From: Actinomycetota bacterium
Lineage (GTDB): Bacteria > Actinomycetota > Acidimicrobiia > Acidimicrobiales > WLNW01
Direction: 5' to 3'
Length of the DNA: 44,202 bases
Assembly: GCA_009699605.1 (NCBI GenBank)
Contig: WLNW01000008.1
Span: 1-44,202 of the forward strand
Shown: positions 1 through 9,152 of the stretch, piece after piece
Layout of the letters: each line of letters opens with the position of its first letter
Numbering within the stretch: position 1 is the stretch's first letter
Translations under genes and position numbers: made by a program
The notes under the pieces: generated by a model
The model's database searches: none
Told to the model about the DNA's origin: nothing
The model's input: the letters and a program-made list of their open reading frames with translations, nothing else

Positions 1-321
1 AACAACAACGGTCTCGCGTCGCTCTCGTTCGTCGTACCCAATGTTCCGATCGGCGACTATGTGATCAAAGTCTCCGGCACCGGCCAGGACGGCGTCGCGA
101 TGGTCATGTCGGTGACACTCGCCGTGGTGGCCCCGACCCCAACCGACCGAACCATCGTGCCTCCGGTCTCCGTCGCGCCGGCAAGCCGCGGCGGCATCTT
201 GGCTTTCACGGGCACCGACGTGGGATCGCTCATTCGCACCGCGCTCGTGATCGTGGCGGTGGGCGTCGCCCTGCTCCTGTCCACTCGGTCTGGATGGCGA
301 CTGCTCCGCGTCGCACGCTGA
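1..321 (+). CDS. C-terminal fragment of a cell-wall-anchored/secreted protein with LAXTG-like sorting signal (5' end outside window)
   Basis: Frame 1 is open from base 1 (NNNGLASLSFVVPNVPIGDYVIKVSG...) to TGA at 319-321; C-terminus ...ILAFTGTDVGSLIRTALVIVAVGVALLLSTRSGWRLLRVAR = LAFTG motif + hydrophobic helix + basic tail. Confidence 0.75.
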   Translation, partial: NNNGLASLSFVVPNVPIGDYVIKVSGTGQDGVAMVMSVTLAVVAPTPTDRTIVPPVSVAPASRGGILAFTGTDVGSLIRTALVIVAVGVALLLSTRSGWRLLRVAR

Positions 322-400
322 TCACCGCGTCGCATCCCAATTGGCTCCATAGTGGGCCAGCGCGAAGCTAGGGGCTTCGCGTCGAACGGGGAGCAGTGCC

Positions 401-1303
401 ATGGGGATGCCCACGAACATCGGGATCATCGACACGATGATGGGGACGCGCGCCGGCGCCACCGCCAAGGAGCAGAACTACGCGTTCCTGCGCCAGGGCC
501 AGCTCAAAGACGCCGACTCGAAGAACATGAACTTCCCGGCGCAGTACATGTTCAAGGATGTCCCGTTCTCCGACCAGTCCCGCGCCGCGAGCGGCCCGGT
601 CGACGAGCCCGCACAGGGTGCTGATCTACTCCTGCCGCAGATGGACAAGTGGGGCGTCGAACGCGCGATGGTCGGCGTGTCCCCCGCCAACGTCATCGCC
701 CAGAAGACCCTGGCCGATCACCCCGATCGCTTCTTCGGCGCCTACGAGTTCGACCCCAACAAGGGCATGGAAGAGATCCGGGCGCTCGTGCACATGTATG
801 AGGTGTACGGAATCAAAGCCGCCACCGCGTTCCCCGCTGGCTACCTGCCCCAGGTGCCCATCAACGACAAAAAGATGTACCCCTTCTACGCGAAGTGCGT
901 GGAACTCGACATCCCCGTGTTCGTGTGCTCGGGCATCCCCGGCCCGCGCGTGCCGTTCGCGCCGCAGCACGTCGAGCGCATCGACGAGGTCTGCTACGAC
1001 TTCCCCGAACTCCGCTTCGTCACCCGGCACGGCTGCGAGCCGTGGACCGCGCTCGCAGTGAAGCTCATGCTGAAGTGGCCGAACCTCTACTACTCGACGT
1101 CCGCGTTCGCGCCGAAGCACTACCCCGCTGACATCATCAACTACGCGAACACTCGCGGCGCCGACAAGATCATTTACGCCGGCTACTTCCCGATGGGCCT
1201 GTCGCTCGACCGCATCATGGACGACATGCCCAACGTCGGGTTCAAGGACGAGGTGTGGCCCAAGTTCCTGCGCGAGAACGCCGTGCGGGTGCTCAAGCTG
1301 TGA
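401..1303 (+). CDS. amidohydrolase-2 (PF04909-like) fold protein, apparently lacking canonical metal ligands
   Basis: 300 aa ORF; ...LRFVTRHGCEPWTALAVKLMLKWPNLYYSTSAFAPKHYP... family pattern; close paralog of 24910-25782. Confidence 0.85.
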   Translation: MGMPTNIGIIDTMMGTRAGATAKEQNYAFLRQGQLKDADSKNMNFPAQYMFKDVPFSDQSRAASGPVDEPAQGADLLLPQMDKWGVERAMVGVSPANVIAQKTLADHPDRFFGAYEFDPNKGMEEIRALVHMYEVYGIKAATAFPAGYLPQVPINDKKMYPFYAKCVELDIPVFVCSGIPGPRVPFAPQHVERIDEVCYDFPELRFVTRHGCEPWTALAVKLMLKWPNLYYSTSAFAPKHYPADIINYANTRGADKIIYAGYFPMGLSLDRIMDDMPNVGFKDEVWPKFLRENAVRVLKL

Positions 1304-1344
1304 CGTGAGCGCGAAGCAACGGTGCCGGTAGCATCGCGCTCACG
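1304..1344. other. intercistronic inverted repeat (11-bp perfect arms, 19-nt loop)
   Basis: CGTGAGCGCGA (1304-1314) / TCGCGCTCACG (1334-1344), immediately after the stop codon of 401-1303 and before the cupin gene. Confidence 0.6.
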
Positions 1345-1370
1345 CACGTTTCTCGAGACCTGGGGGCACC

Positions 1371-1832
1371 ATGACGATCACGAGCGCCGAAGGCACCGAA
1401 GCCATTCACAAGGCTGCCAACGATCTGCCCTGGGCGGAGATGGGCGGCGGCAACAAGCTGCGCCTGCTCCAGGTGAACGAGCGCGAAGGCCTCTGGATCA
1501 TCGAGAACATCTTCATGGCCGGATTCGCCGTGCAGCAGCACCGCCACACTGGGCCCGTGTGGGGCTACACCGTGTCGGGCGCGTGGAAGTACAAGGAGTA
1601 CGACTACGTCAACCGTGCCGGGTCGTTCCTCTATGAACCCGCGGGTTCCATCCACACGCTCACGTGTATCGAGGACAACACGCAGGTCTGGTTCCACATG
1701 TACGGCTGCAACCTCAACCTCGACGACAGCGGCAACATCACCTCGGTCAGCGACGGCGCCGGCACCCTCCAGGCGTACCTCGCCATGTGCGAGGCCCAAG
1801 GCCTCGGCGTCCCCAACGTCATCATCAACTGA
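1371..1832 (+). CDS. cupin-domain protein, 2,4'-dihydroxyacetophenone dioxygenase-like
   Basis: 153 aa; FAVQQHRHTGPVWGYTVSGAWKYKEYDYVNRAGSFLYEPAGSIHTL cupin motifs. Confidence 0.8.
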   Translation: MTITSAEGTEAIHKAANDLPWAEMGGGNKLRLLQVNEREGLWIIENIFMAGFAVQQHRHTGPVWGYTVSGAWKYKEYDYVNRAGSFLYEPAGSIHTLTCIEDNTQVWFHMYGCNLNLDDSGNITSVSDGAGTLQAYLAMCEAQGLGVPNVIIN

Positions 1833-1841
1833 CCACGCAGC

Positions 1842-2273
1842 TCAGAAAATGCGTCCCACCGGGGGCTCGTCGTAACAGATGAACTCGACGAGGTTTCCGT
1901 CGGGATCGCGCAGGTAGACGCTGACGCCGTTCGCCGTGCCCGCGGCGCGGCCGCCGACGCGATCGACAGGGCCTTTGATGGGCTCGATGCCCGCGCCGTC
2001 GAGCATCGTGGTCAACGCCGCGAACGTGCCCGACCACACGAAGCACAGATCGCCACAGCCCGGCACGGCCGATGGCCCGCGCAGGTTGGCCACGAACCCT
2101 TCGGGGTGCACGTTGATCTTGTTGTCGCCACAGGCGATCGAAAAGATCGGCGAACGCCCTTCGCGCCAATCGGTCTCGTCGGGGCTAGTGAACCCGACCG
2201 CCTTGTAGAACGCGAGAAACCGCTCGCCGTTCGCAGTGGGCAGCGCGATGTGGTCGATGCCCGAGACGCTCAC
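1842..2273 (-). CDS. VOC (glyoxalase/bleomycin resistance) family protein
   Basis: GTG start at 2273 giving VSVSGIDHIALPTANGERFLAFYKAVGF...YLRDPDGNLVEFICYD; GTGA overlap with the stop of 2270-3400. Confidence 0.85.
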   Translation of the reverse strand: MSVSGIDHIALPTANGERFLAFYKAVGFTSPDETDWREGRSPIFSIACGDNKINVHPEGFVANLRGPSAVPGCGDLCFVWSGTFAALTTMLDGAGIEPIKGPVDRVGGRAAGTANGVSVYLRDPDGNLVEFICYDEPPVGRIF

Positions 2274-3400
2274 GAGAACGCCGGGCCGAACCCGTAGAGC
2301 TCGCGGCAGTTGTCGGCCGTGATCTTGCGGCAGTCGGCCAGGGGAAGCGACGCGAACGACTCGGCGATCGAGGCTCGCGACTCGGGGAACGTGCTGTCGG
2401 CGTGCGGGAAGTCGCTGGCCCACATCACGTTGTCGGCACCGAGCAGATCGATAAAGGTCGCACCGTCCGCCTCTTCCTCGAAGGTGACGTGCACCTGTCG
2501 GCGGAAGATCTCGCTGGGCATGGCCTGCAGTTGATAGTCGCGGGCCACGCCCGGGCGCTTCAACGTCGACGCATCCATGCGGTTCAAGAAGTACGGCAGC
2601 CACCCGAGGCCTGCTTCGGCCATGACGAGTCGCATGCCCGGGTGGCGCTCGAGCGCCCCCGAGAAGATCATCGTGGCGAGCGGCTCGCATAGCTGCATGG
2701 CCACCACCGTCGAGAACGCGAGATGAGCCCAGCTGTCGGGCCGGATCGGAATGGTGCTCACGCCACCGCCGATGTGAAAGCTGATCGGCAAACGGGTCTC
2801 GGCCGCCGTGGCCCACAAGCGGTCCCACTTCGGGTCGCCGCAGTCGATCTCGAAGCAGTAGAGCAACGCGCCGCGATGCCCGGCGGCCGCGGCGCGTTCC
2901 AATTCGGCGGCGGCGGCTTCGGGCGAATGGTTCGGCAGCACGGGCAGCGCGGCGAGCCGGCGTGGCTCATACGCGTTGAAATCGGACGCGAAGTCGTTCC
3001 AGGCGCGCCAACACCGCTCTTTCAACGCAGCATCGGCAATGGGCAGACCGAGCACCGCAGGACCGTAGATGACCGACGCGAACAGGCCGTCGCGATTCAT
3101 ATCGACGAGCCGCTTGTCGGGCTGCGACGGACGCAGGCCATCGTGGAGCAGCCCGGCGCGACCGAGCGCACCGTGAGCGCCGCTCGTGGGCAGGCCGCTG
3201 ATACCGACGACGTTGCCGTCGACCACCCAACGGGCCTGCCCGTCGGTGGTCACCACCCGCGGTGCGCGCTCGTGGTCGGCGACCGGCAACCGCGAGGTCC
3301 ACAAGTCGATCGGCAGCGACCACATGTCGAGGTGGTCGTCGCACGAGTACAACGGCCAGTCGACGAACGACTCGGTGGTGGTAGTGGTGGTGGTGGTCAT
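2270..3400 (-). CDS. amidohydrolase family 2 protein
   Basis: MTTTTTTTTESFVDWPLYSCDDHLDMW...; PISFHIGGG; VMWASDFPHADSTFPESR: metal-ligand motifs present. Confidence 0.88.
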   Translation of the reverse strand: MTTTTTTTTESFVDWPLYSCDDHLDMWSLPIDLWTSRLPVADHERAPRVVTTDGQARWVVDGNVVGISGLPTSGAHGALGRAGLLHDGLRPSQPDKRLVDMNRDGLFASVIYGPAVLGLPIADAALKERCWRAWNDFASDFNAYEPRRLAALPVLPNHSPEAAAAELERAAAAGHRGALLYCFEIDCGDPKWDRLWATAAETRLPISFHIGGGVSTIPIRPDSWAHLAFSTVVAMQLCEPLATMIFSGALERHPGMRLVMAEAGLGWLPYFLNRMDASTLKRPGVARDYQLQAMPSEIFRRQVHVTFEEEADGATFIDLLGADNVMWASDFPHADSTFPESRASIAESFASLPLADCRKITADNCRELYGFGPAFS

Positions 3401-4659
3401 CGTTCGTCTCTCAGTGCGAAGCGTTCGCTGTAGAAGGCAAGTGCAGCGCGGCGTTCGGCGAGGTCGAACCCGAGATCCTCGAGCCGGTACTCGACGTTGC
3501 CCCACTTGCCCCGTGGGTGATCGTCCATGAACGCCTCCATCGCAGCACGCGTGTCGGCGGTAAAGGGTTGGCCCGCGAGGGCATAGATGCGTTCGACCAT
3601 CGCGATGTCGTCGGCCATGAACTCGTCGAAGGTGACGTCGATGGTCTGTGCGGCGGGCAACAACGCGTGGTCGTCGACCGCAGCACGAAGGAAGTCCTCG
3701 ACGATAGCCGACCAGTACCGCGCGATGGCTGGTGGATCGACGACCTCCTGCGAGGTGCGCGCCGTGTAGCTGATCATGGTCGCCAATGACACCGACACCG
3801 ACACCGGATCGCGATGGGTCACCACGAACGTCGCGTCGGGAAATGCCGTGACCAGCGGGCCGAACAGCTCAAGGTGCTGGGGCGATTTCAATACCCAGCG
3901 CGACGGTCCATGCTGGTGCTGCAGGACGCGCAACACCTTCTTGGTCCACTCGTAGTACGGGGTCTGGTCGTGCGCCTTATACCAGGCCCGCCACGTGGGC
4001 ATGGGGGCCATGGTGTCGAACAGCATCGTGGAACCGGCGATCGCGAGGAGCTGGATCTCCTCGTGCACATGATCGGGGTACATGTCGTGCATGCGTCGCA
4101 TGTGCGGCACGACGTGGTCCTGCATCGCCAGCATGGTGTCGCAACGGGTCCACCGCGGATCGACGTCGAACGACTCGCCCTGCTCGGCAAGCGGCGGCAC
4201 CGGCTCGAGGCTCTCCCAGTAGGGCAACGACCGCAGGTTCTTGTCGGCCGACATGAGGTTGTGCAAGTGGGTCGTGCCGGTGCGCGGCAGGCCGCAGATG
4301 ATGATCGGCCGCTCGATCACGATGTCGTTCGCTTCGGGGTGCCGCTTCAGGTAGTCGACGATGAGCAAGCGGTTCCGCAACAACTGCAGAAAGTTGTTGT
4401 AGGCACCGAGCCGGCCGAGCGGGCCAAGACCCGCTTCGGAGTCGAGCGCTCGCAGGCACACCTCGTACGGTTCGTGGTGCAGTTGGTCGCCGAAGTCATC
4501 GAGACCCGTCTCGGCAACCGCTTGCGCCTCGAGCACCGCGAGATCGAATGGCAGCGACGTCGCAAGGTCGCGCACGCTCTCGCGCATCGCGACGATGTCG
4601 TCGGGCAATTGCGGCGTGGCCAGATCGTCGATATGGACCGTGTCCGGTCGGCCGTTCAT
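3397..4659 (-). CDS. sulfotransferase family protein
   Basis: RPIIICGLPRTGTTHLHNLMSAD (5'-PSB loop) and TFVVTHRDPVSVSVSLATM (3'-PB); ATG at 4659; ATGA overlap with the next gene. Confidence 0.88.
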   Translation of the reverse strand: MNGRPDTVHIDDLATPQLPDDIVAMRESVRDLATSLPFDLAVLEAQAVAETGLDDFGDQLHHEPYEVCLRALDSEAGLGPLGRLGAYNNFLQLLRNRLLIVDYLKRHPEANDIVIERPIIICGLPRTGTTHLHNLMSADKNLRSLPYWESLEPVPPLAEQGESFDVDPRWTRCDTMLAMQDHVVPHMRRMHDMYPDHVHEEIQLLAIAGSTMLFDTMAPMPTWRAWYKAHDQTPYYEWTKKVLRVLQHQHGPSRWVLKSPQHLELFGPLVTAFPDATFVVTHRDPVSVSVSLATMISYTARTSQEVVDPPAIARYWSAIVEDFLRAAVDDHALLPAAQTIDVTFDEFMADDIAMVERIYALAGQPFTADTRAAMEAFMDDHPRGKWGNVEYRLEDLGFDLAERRAALAFYSERFALRDER

Positions 4660-4779
4660 GGAGCACCCCTTCCGAGAAGCCATGTGGGCACCTCCGATCG
4701 TCGCCGACCCCGCCTCGGTCCGACAGGTTGACACATCCGATGACAGACTGTTGGCGCTCACGGATGAGGGGGTTCCTCC

Positions 4780-5703
4780 ATGGAATATCGGTCGCTCGGA
4801 AATTCAGGGTTGCGGGTGTCGGTGGCCGGTCTCGGCTGCAACAACTTCGGCATGCGTATCGACTACGACCGCACCGTTGCCGTGCTCGACGCCGCGATCG
4901 AGGCGGGCGTCAACTTCTTCGACACCGCACGCATGTACGGCGGCGGCAAGTCCGAGGAGTTCATGGGCGACGCGCTGAAGGGCAAGCGGGATCAGGTCAT
5001 CCTCGCCACCAAGTTCGGCGGGCCGACCAAGCCGAACGATTCCACCGGTTCGCGCCAGCACCTGATGCGCTCCGTCGAGGTCAGCCTGCGGGCGCTGCAG
5101 ACCGACTACATCGATCTTTTCCAGCTGCACTACCCCGATCCACAGACCCCCATCGACGAGACGCTCGCCGCGATGGACACGCTCGTGAAGCAGGGCAAGG
5201 TTCGCTATATAGGTTGCTCGAACTTCACCGGTTGGATGATCGCCGACGCCGAGTGGACCGCCAAGACCCGTGGCTATGAGCGCTTCGTCACCGTGCAGAA
5301 CGAGTGGAGTCTGCTGTCGCGCGGCCTCGAACTCGAAGTGCGCGACGCGTGCGTGCACTTCGGGGCGAGCATCCTGCCGTTCTTCCCGCTGGCGTCGGGC
5401 TTTCTCACCGGCAAGGTCAAGCGCGGCGAGCAAGCACCCGAGGGCAGCCGCCTCGCCAACGCGTACTTCGCCGCGTCCATGACCGACAGCAACTTCGACA
5501 AGGTCGAAAAGCTCCAGGCATGGGCCGACGAGCACGACCGTTCGATGACCGAGGTCGCGCTGTCGTGGCTGGCCAGCCAGCCGGTCGTTGGCTCCGTCAT
5601 CGCCGGCGCCACGTCGCCCGAACAGGTCGTGGCCAACGCCGCAGCCACCAAGACCGATCTCACCACCGATGAGGTGGCCGAGATCGGCGCTCTCATGGCC
5701 TGA
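4780..5703 (+). CDS. aldo/keto reductase
   Basis: MEYRSLGNSGLRVSVAGLGCNNFG...FFDTARMYGGGKSEEFMG...QTDYIDLFQLHYPDP. Confidence 0.92.
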   Translation: MEYRSLGNSGLRVSVAGLGCNNFGMRIDYDRTVAVLDAAIEAGVNFFDTARMYGGGKSEEFMGDALKGKRDQVILATKFGGPTKPNDSTGSRQHLMRSVEVSLRALQTDYIDLFQLHYPDPQTPIDETLAAMDTLVKQGKVRYIGCSNFTGWMIADAEWTAKTRGYERFVTVQNEWSLLSRGLELEVRDACVHFGASILPFFPLASGFLTGKVKRGEQAPEGSRLANAYFAASMTDSNFDKVEKLQAWADEHDRSMTEVALSWLASQPVVGSVIAGATSPEQVVANAAATKTDLTTDEVAEIGALMA

Positions 5704-5976
5704 GCGCCCACCTGCCCGCGTTCGTCATCGCGCCCCGCCGGTCGTGCCGGGGACAAGGAAGAGCGCACCGAACTTGTTTAGGCCACCGCTGCGCGCCACG
5801 CCGCACGCCAAGGTGACCCGCATACCAAGGTGTTGATCGAGTTGCCCGGCGTGGAGCTCGCCGCGGACGCGGGCGAGCGTAAGAAGCGAACACGGACACG
5901 GACCGTCGTGAAAGCAAAGCCTGAGCAGGCTCTTCGTGTTCGCCCGCGGCCGGCGGCACCTGTCTCAGAAGACGTC

Positions 5977-6756
5977 TCAGAAAACGCCGAGCAACTTGAG
6001 GCCGCTGGCCACGAGCACCACCGGAATTGCTCGCCGCACGAGAGCGTTCGCGCCCGACGCCGAGAAGCGCGCACCGATGTACACACCGGGTATCGCGCCG
6101 ATGAGCAACGATGTCGTGACCCCGAAGCGCACATCGCCGGTGAGCAGGTGCCCGATGGCGGCGGCGCCCACGAGCGGGATGGCCTGGACCAGGTCGGTGC
6201 CGACAAGTTCATGGCGCGGAAGATTCGGATACAGCAGCGACAGCACGACGATCATCAGCGACCCCGATCCCACCGACGTGAGGCCGACGATCGCTCCACC
6301 GAACAGGCCCAGCAATACCGTCGGCACGCGACGGACTCCGCTGTGGGGCACGTCGTCGTCGAGCGGCGGCTCGTTGCGCCGCATGCGATCGCGCACGAGC
6401 ATCGTGGTGGCGGTCAGCAGCAGGGCCGCCCCGAGGAGCTTCTTGATGATGGTCTCGGTGTGGTCGGCGTCGATCACTTGCAACATCGCGACGCCCGCGA
6501 TTGCCCCGGGCACCGAACCCAGGCACAACCAGCGCACGATGTCGGTGCGCACGGTCTTGCTGCGCCAATGCACGGCGCCACCGATGGGCTTCATCACGAG
6601 CGACGCGACGAGGTCACTGCCGACTGCCGCGGCGGCGTCGACGTGAAAGAAGAACACCAGCATCGGCGTCAGCAGCGCGCCGCCACCCATGCCGGTGAGC
6701 CCGACGAGCAGACCTCCGAGGAGCCCCCCGAGGGAGAGTCCGAAATTGATCGACAT
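5977..6756 (-). CDS. sulfite exporter TauE/SafE family protein
   Basis: LGGLLGGLLVGLTGMGGGALLTPML...VGLTSVGSGSLMIVVL; multiple hydrophobic segments; last gene of the sulfur operon. Confidence 0.88.
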   Translation of the reverse strand: MSINFGLSLGGLLGGLLVGLTGMGGGALLTPMLVFFFHVDAAAAVGSDLVASLVMKPIGGAVHWRSKTVRTDIVRWLCLGSVPGAIAGVAMLQVIDADHTETIIKKLLGAALLLTATTMLVRDRMRRNEPPLDDDVPHSGVRRVPTVLLGLFGGAIVGLTSVGSGSLMIVVLSLLYPNLPRHELVGTDLVQAIPLVGAAAIGHLLTGDVRFGVTTSLLIGAIPGVYIGARFSASGANALVRRAIPVVLVASGLKLLGVF

Positions 6757-7361
6757 CAGCAGGGGTCAGCACCGGCCGGCGCAGCGGCGCGGCCGAGGAG
6801 CTCGCGACCACGAGGGTGCAGTTCGGCCGAACCGGCGAGCGCGACGGCGGCGGCGCTCATCTTCGGCAATGTCTTGCGCAACACGTCGATGGTCTTCTGC
6901 TCGTCGAGCCGGTCGATCAGCGCTTCGAACTGGGTATCGAGAAACACCAGGCACACGACGTCCTCGAAGGCCTGCGCCTCGGGCGCGCGCTGATCGCCGC
7001 GCTTGGCCACCAGTTGCTGCGCCCGCTCGACAACGTCGGCGCCGATACCGCACGCGGGCAAGAGCTCGCCGAGCGTCTCGGCGTGCACCGCCTTGAGATC
7101 ACGCCGCCACCGGAGGTAGCCGGCGCGGCCATCGGGATACGACGAACGAGCGCTGGTCCAGCGACGCACGTGATGGCCGCGCGCCGCGAGCACCAAGGCC
7201 TCGCTCGCCTGCGGATCGAGACGATCGAGCCACTGCGTCGCCCGTTCGCCCTGCACCAGAGCACGCGGGCGACCACCGATCAGGTTCGGATCAGCGGCAT
7301 TCGCATGATCGATAGCTTCGATAGCAGCATCAAGCGACGCGCGATCAGACCGCACACTCAC
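6756..7361 (-). CDS. DUF4202 family protein
   Basis: GTG start at 7361: VSVRSDRASLDAAIEAIDHANAADPNLIGGRPRALVQGERATQWLDRLDPQASEALVLAARGHHVRRW; overlaps the 3' end of the sulfite reductase gene; TGATG junction with the TauE gene. Confidence 0.8.
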   Translation of the reverse strand: MSVRSDRASLDAAIEAIDHANAADPNLIGGRPRALVQGERATQWLDRLDPQASEALVLAARGHHVRRWTSARSSYPDGRAGYLRWRRDLKAVHAETLGELLPACGIGADVVERAQQLVAKRGDQRAPEAQAFEDVVCLVFLDTQFEALIDRLDEQKTIDVLRKTLPKMSAAAVALAGSAELHPRGRELLGRAAAPAGADPC

Positions 7362-9141
7362 TCTCCCCGGTCTCGGCGCTGTACGGACCGGTCTCGCCGA
7401 AGTCGACATAGAACTCGGGGTGCTCGTCGGGCGAAGGGAACACGTCGAGGTGCTTGAGCTCGGCGGCAATGGCTTTGGCGCCGCCGACCCGCTCCATCCA
7501 CACCCGGAACGTCTCGCCGGCGTTGCGCTCGTTGGCGAACCGTCGCACCACGTGCAGCGTGGCTTCAGGCGCGTTCTTCGCGGGGAGGCGGAGTGCTTTT
7601 TCGCCGAAGTGCGCCTTCTCCTGGCCGACGTAACCGCCGAGCAACATCTGATAACCCGGCGCGGCCTGGCCGTGCGCCCGACGTTCGGCACCGAAGAAGC
7701 CGATGTCGGCGATGTGGTGCTGACCGCAGCTGTTCATGCAGCCCGAGATGTTGGTGCGCAATCCGCCGACCTCGGCCAGGCCTTCTTCTTCGAGGCGATC
7801 GCCGATGGCCTTGGCCAACCCGCGGGACTGCGTGACGGCGAGGTTGCAGGTATCGGCACCGGGGCACGACACGATGTCACGGGTGAGCTCGGCGCCGGGC
7901 TTGGCCATGCCGATCTCGGCCAGGCGGGCGTAGAGCGCCGGGAGGTGTTCCTCGCGAAGACCACGGAACACCAGGTTCTGGCGCGGGGTGAGGCGGATCT
8001 GCAGACCGTAATCGCGCTGTATGGCCGCGAGCGCCCGCAGTTGGAGCGACGTGGTGTCGCCGAGCTCGCTCCATGCGGTGGCCGAGACGGTGCCGTTGCG
8101 CACACCGCGCACGACGTTCGCATCGTGCCAACGTTCGTAGTCGCCGCGGCGGGTGAGCGTGACCGGTGTGCCCTGACCGATGGCCGTGGGCGTGATGCCG
8201 TCGGCGAGACCGGCGGGTTCGTCGCCTGCGGCGAGGACCTCGGCCGGGATGCCGCCCGGCCAGGTGGCCGACGCCGGGAGGAACTTGCGCGAGCGCAGGA
8301 TGCGGCGCTGCACCTCTTCCCAACCGAGCGTGTCGACGAGCCACTTCATGCGGGCCCGCAACTTGTTGTCGCGGTTGCCCTCCTGCTCGAAGGTGCGCAC
8401 GCACGCCTCGAGGGTGGCCATGAGCTCTTCCTTCGGAGTGAACTCCTCAAGGGCGAGCGCCGGGTGCGGGTTCGCGCCGAGACCACCGGCGACGTACACC
8501 CGGAAGCCCCGTTCGACGGTGCCGTCGTCGCGGGTGCGCGACGCGGCGATGACCCCAACGTCGTTGAACATGGCCTGGCCGCAGTCGGTGGCGCAGCCCG
8601 AGAAGTTGATCTTGAACTTGCGCGGCAACCGCTGCGAGATGGGGTTGCGCAGGAAATGCTTGAACGCCGCGTCAGCCCATGCGCTGATGTCGAGCACCTC
8701 GTACGGGCAGGCGCCGGCGAGGTGGCAGCCCATGACGTTGCGCACGGTGTCGCTGCACGCTTCGCGCGTGGTGAGCCCGACGGAACCGAGCAGGCGGATG
8801 ACCGTGGGGCAGTCGTCGAGTTGCACGAAGTGCATCTGATAGTTCTGGCGGGTGGTGATGTGCGCCCAGCCACGCGAGTACGTGTCGGAGATGAACGCGA
8901 TCATCTCGAGCTGCTCGGGGGTGGCCGAGCCGTACGGGAACTTCACCCGCACCATCTGCGCGGTGCCACCCTGGCGCTGACCGTAGATGCCGTTGGCCAG
9001 ACGGAACACGCGGAAGACGTCTTCGTCGAGTGTGCCGGCCTTGTAACGGGCGAGCATGGTGTCGAACTTCGCGGCGTCGGCTTCGATTGCCGGATCGACC
9101 GGAACCGCTCGCAGGATCGAATCGGCGATCACAGGATTCAT
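7345..9141 (-). CDS. ferredoxin-type nitrite/sulfite reductase (siroheme, 4Fe-4S)
   Basis: 598 aa from ATG at 9141; SCPGADTCNLAVTQSRGLA...NISGCMNSCGQHHIADIGFFG; N-terminal repeat NFSGCATDCGQAMFNDVG. Confidence 0.93.
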   Translation of the reverse strand: MNPVIADSILRAVPVDPAIEADAAKFDTMLARYKAGTLDEDVFRVFRLANGIYGQRQGGTAQMVRVKFPYGSATPEQLEMIAFISDTYSRGWAHITTRQNYQMHFVQLDDCPTVIRLLGSVGLTTREACSDTVRNVMGCHLAGACPYEVLDISAWADAAFKHFLRNPISQRLPRKFKINFSGCATDCGQAMFNDVGVIAASRTRDDGTVERGFRVYVAGGLGANPHPALALEEFTPKEELMATLEACVRTFEQEGNRDNKLRARMKWLVDTLGWEEVQRRILRSRKFLPASATWPGGIPAEVLAAGDEPAGLADGITPTAIGQGTPVTLTRRGDYERWHDANVVRGVRNGTVSATAWSELGDTTSLQLRALAAIQRDYGLQIRLTPRQNLVFRGLREEHLPALYARLAEIGMAKPGAELTRDIVSCPGADTCNLAVTQSRGLAKAIGDRLEEEGLAEVGGLRTNISGCMNSCGQHHIADIGFFGAERRAHGQAAPGYQMLLGGYVGQEKAHFGEKALRLPAKNAPEATLHVVRRFANERNAGETFRVWMERVGGAKAIAAELKHLDVFPSPDEHPEFYVDFGETGPYSAETGESECAV

Positions 9142-9152
9142 AGACTGATTCC

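Noticed and set aside
5704-5976. Possible degraded coding fragment between the aldo/keto reductase and TauE genes
   Set aside because: No frame gives a recognisable domain; could be intergenic or a remnant, not distinguishable by eye.
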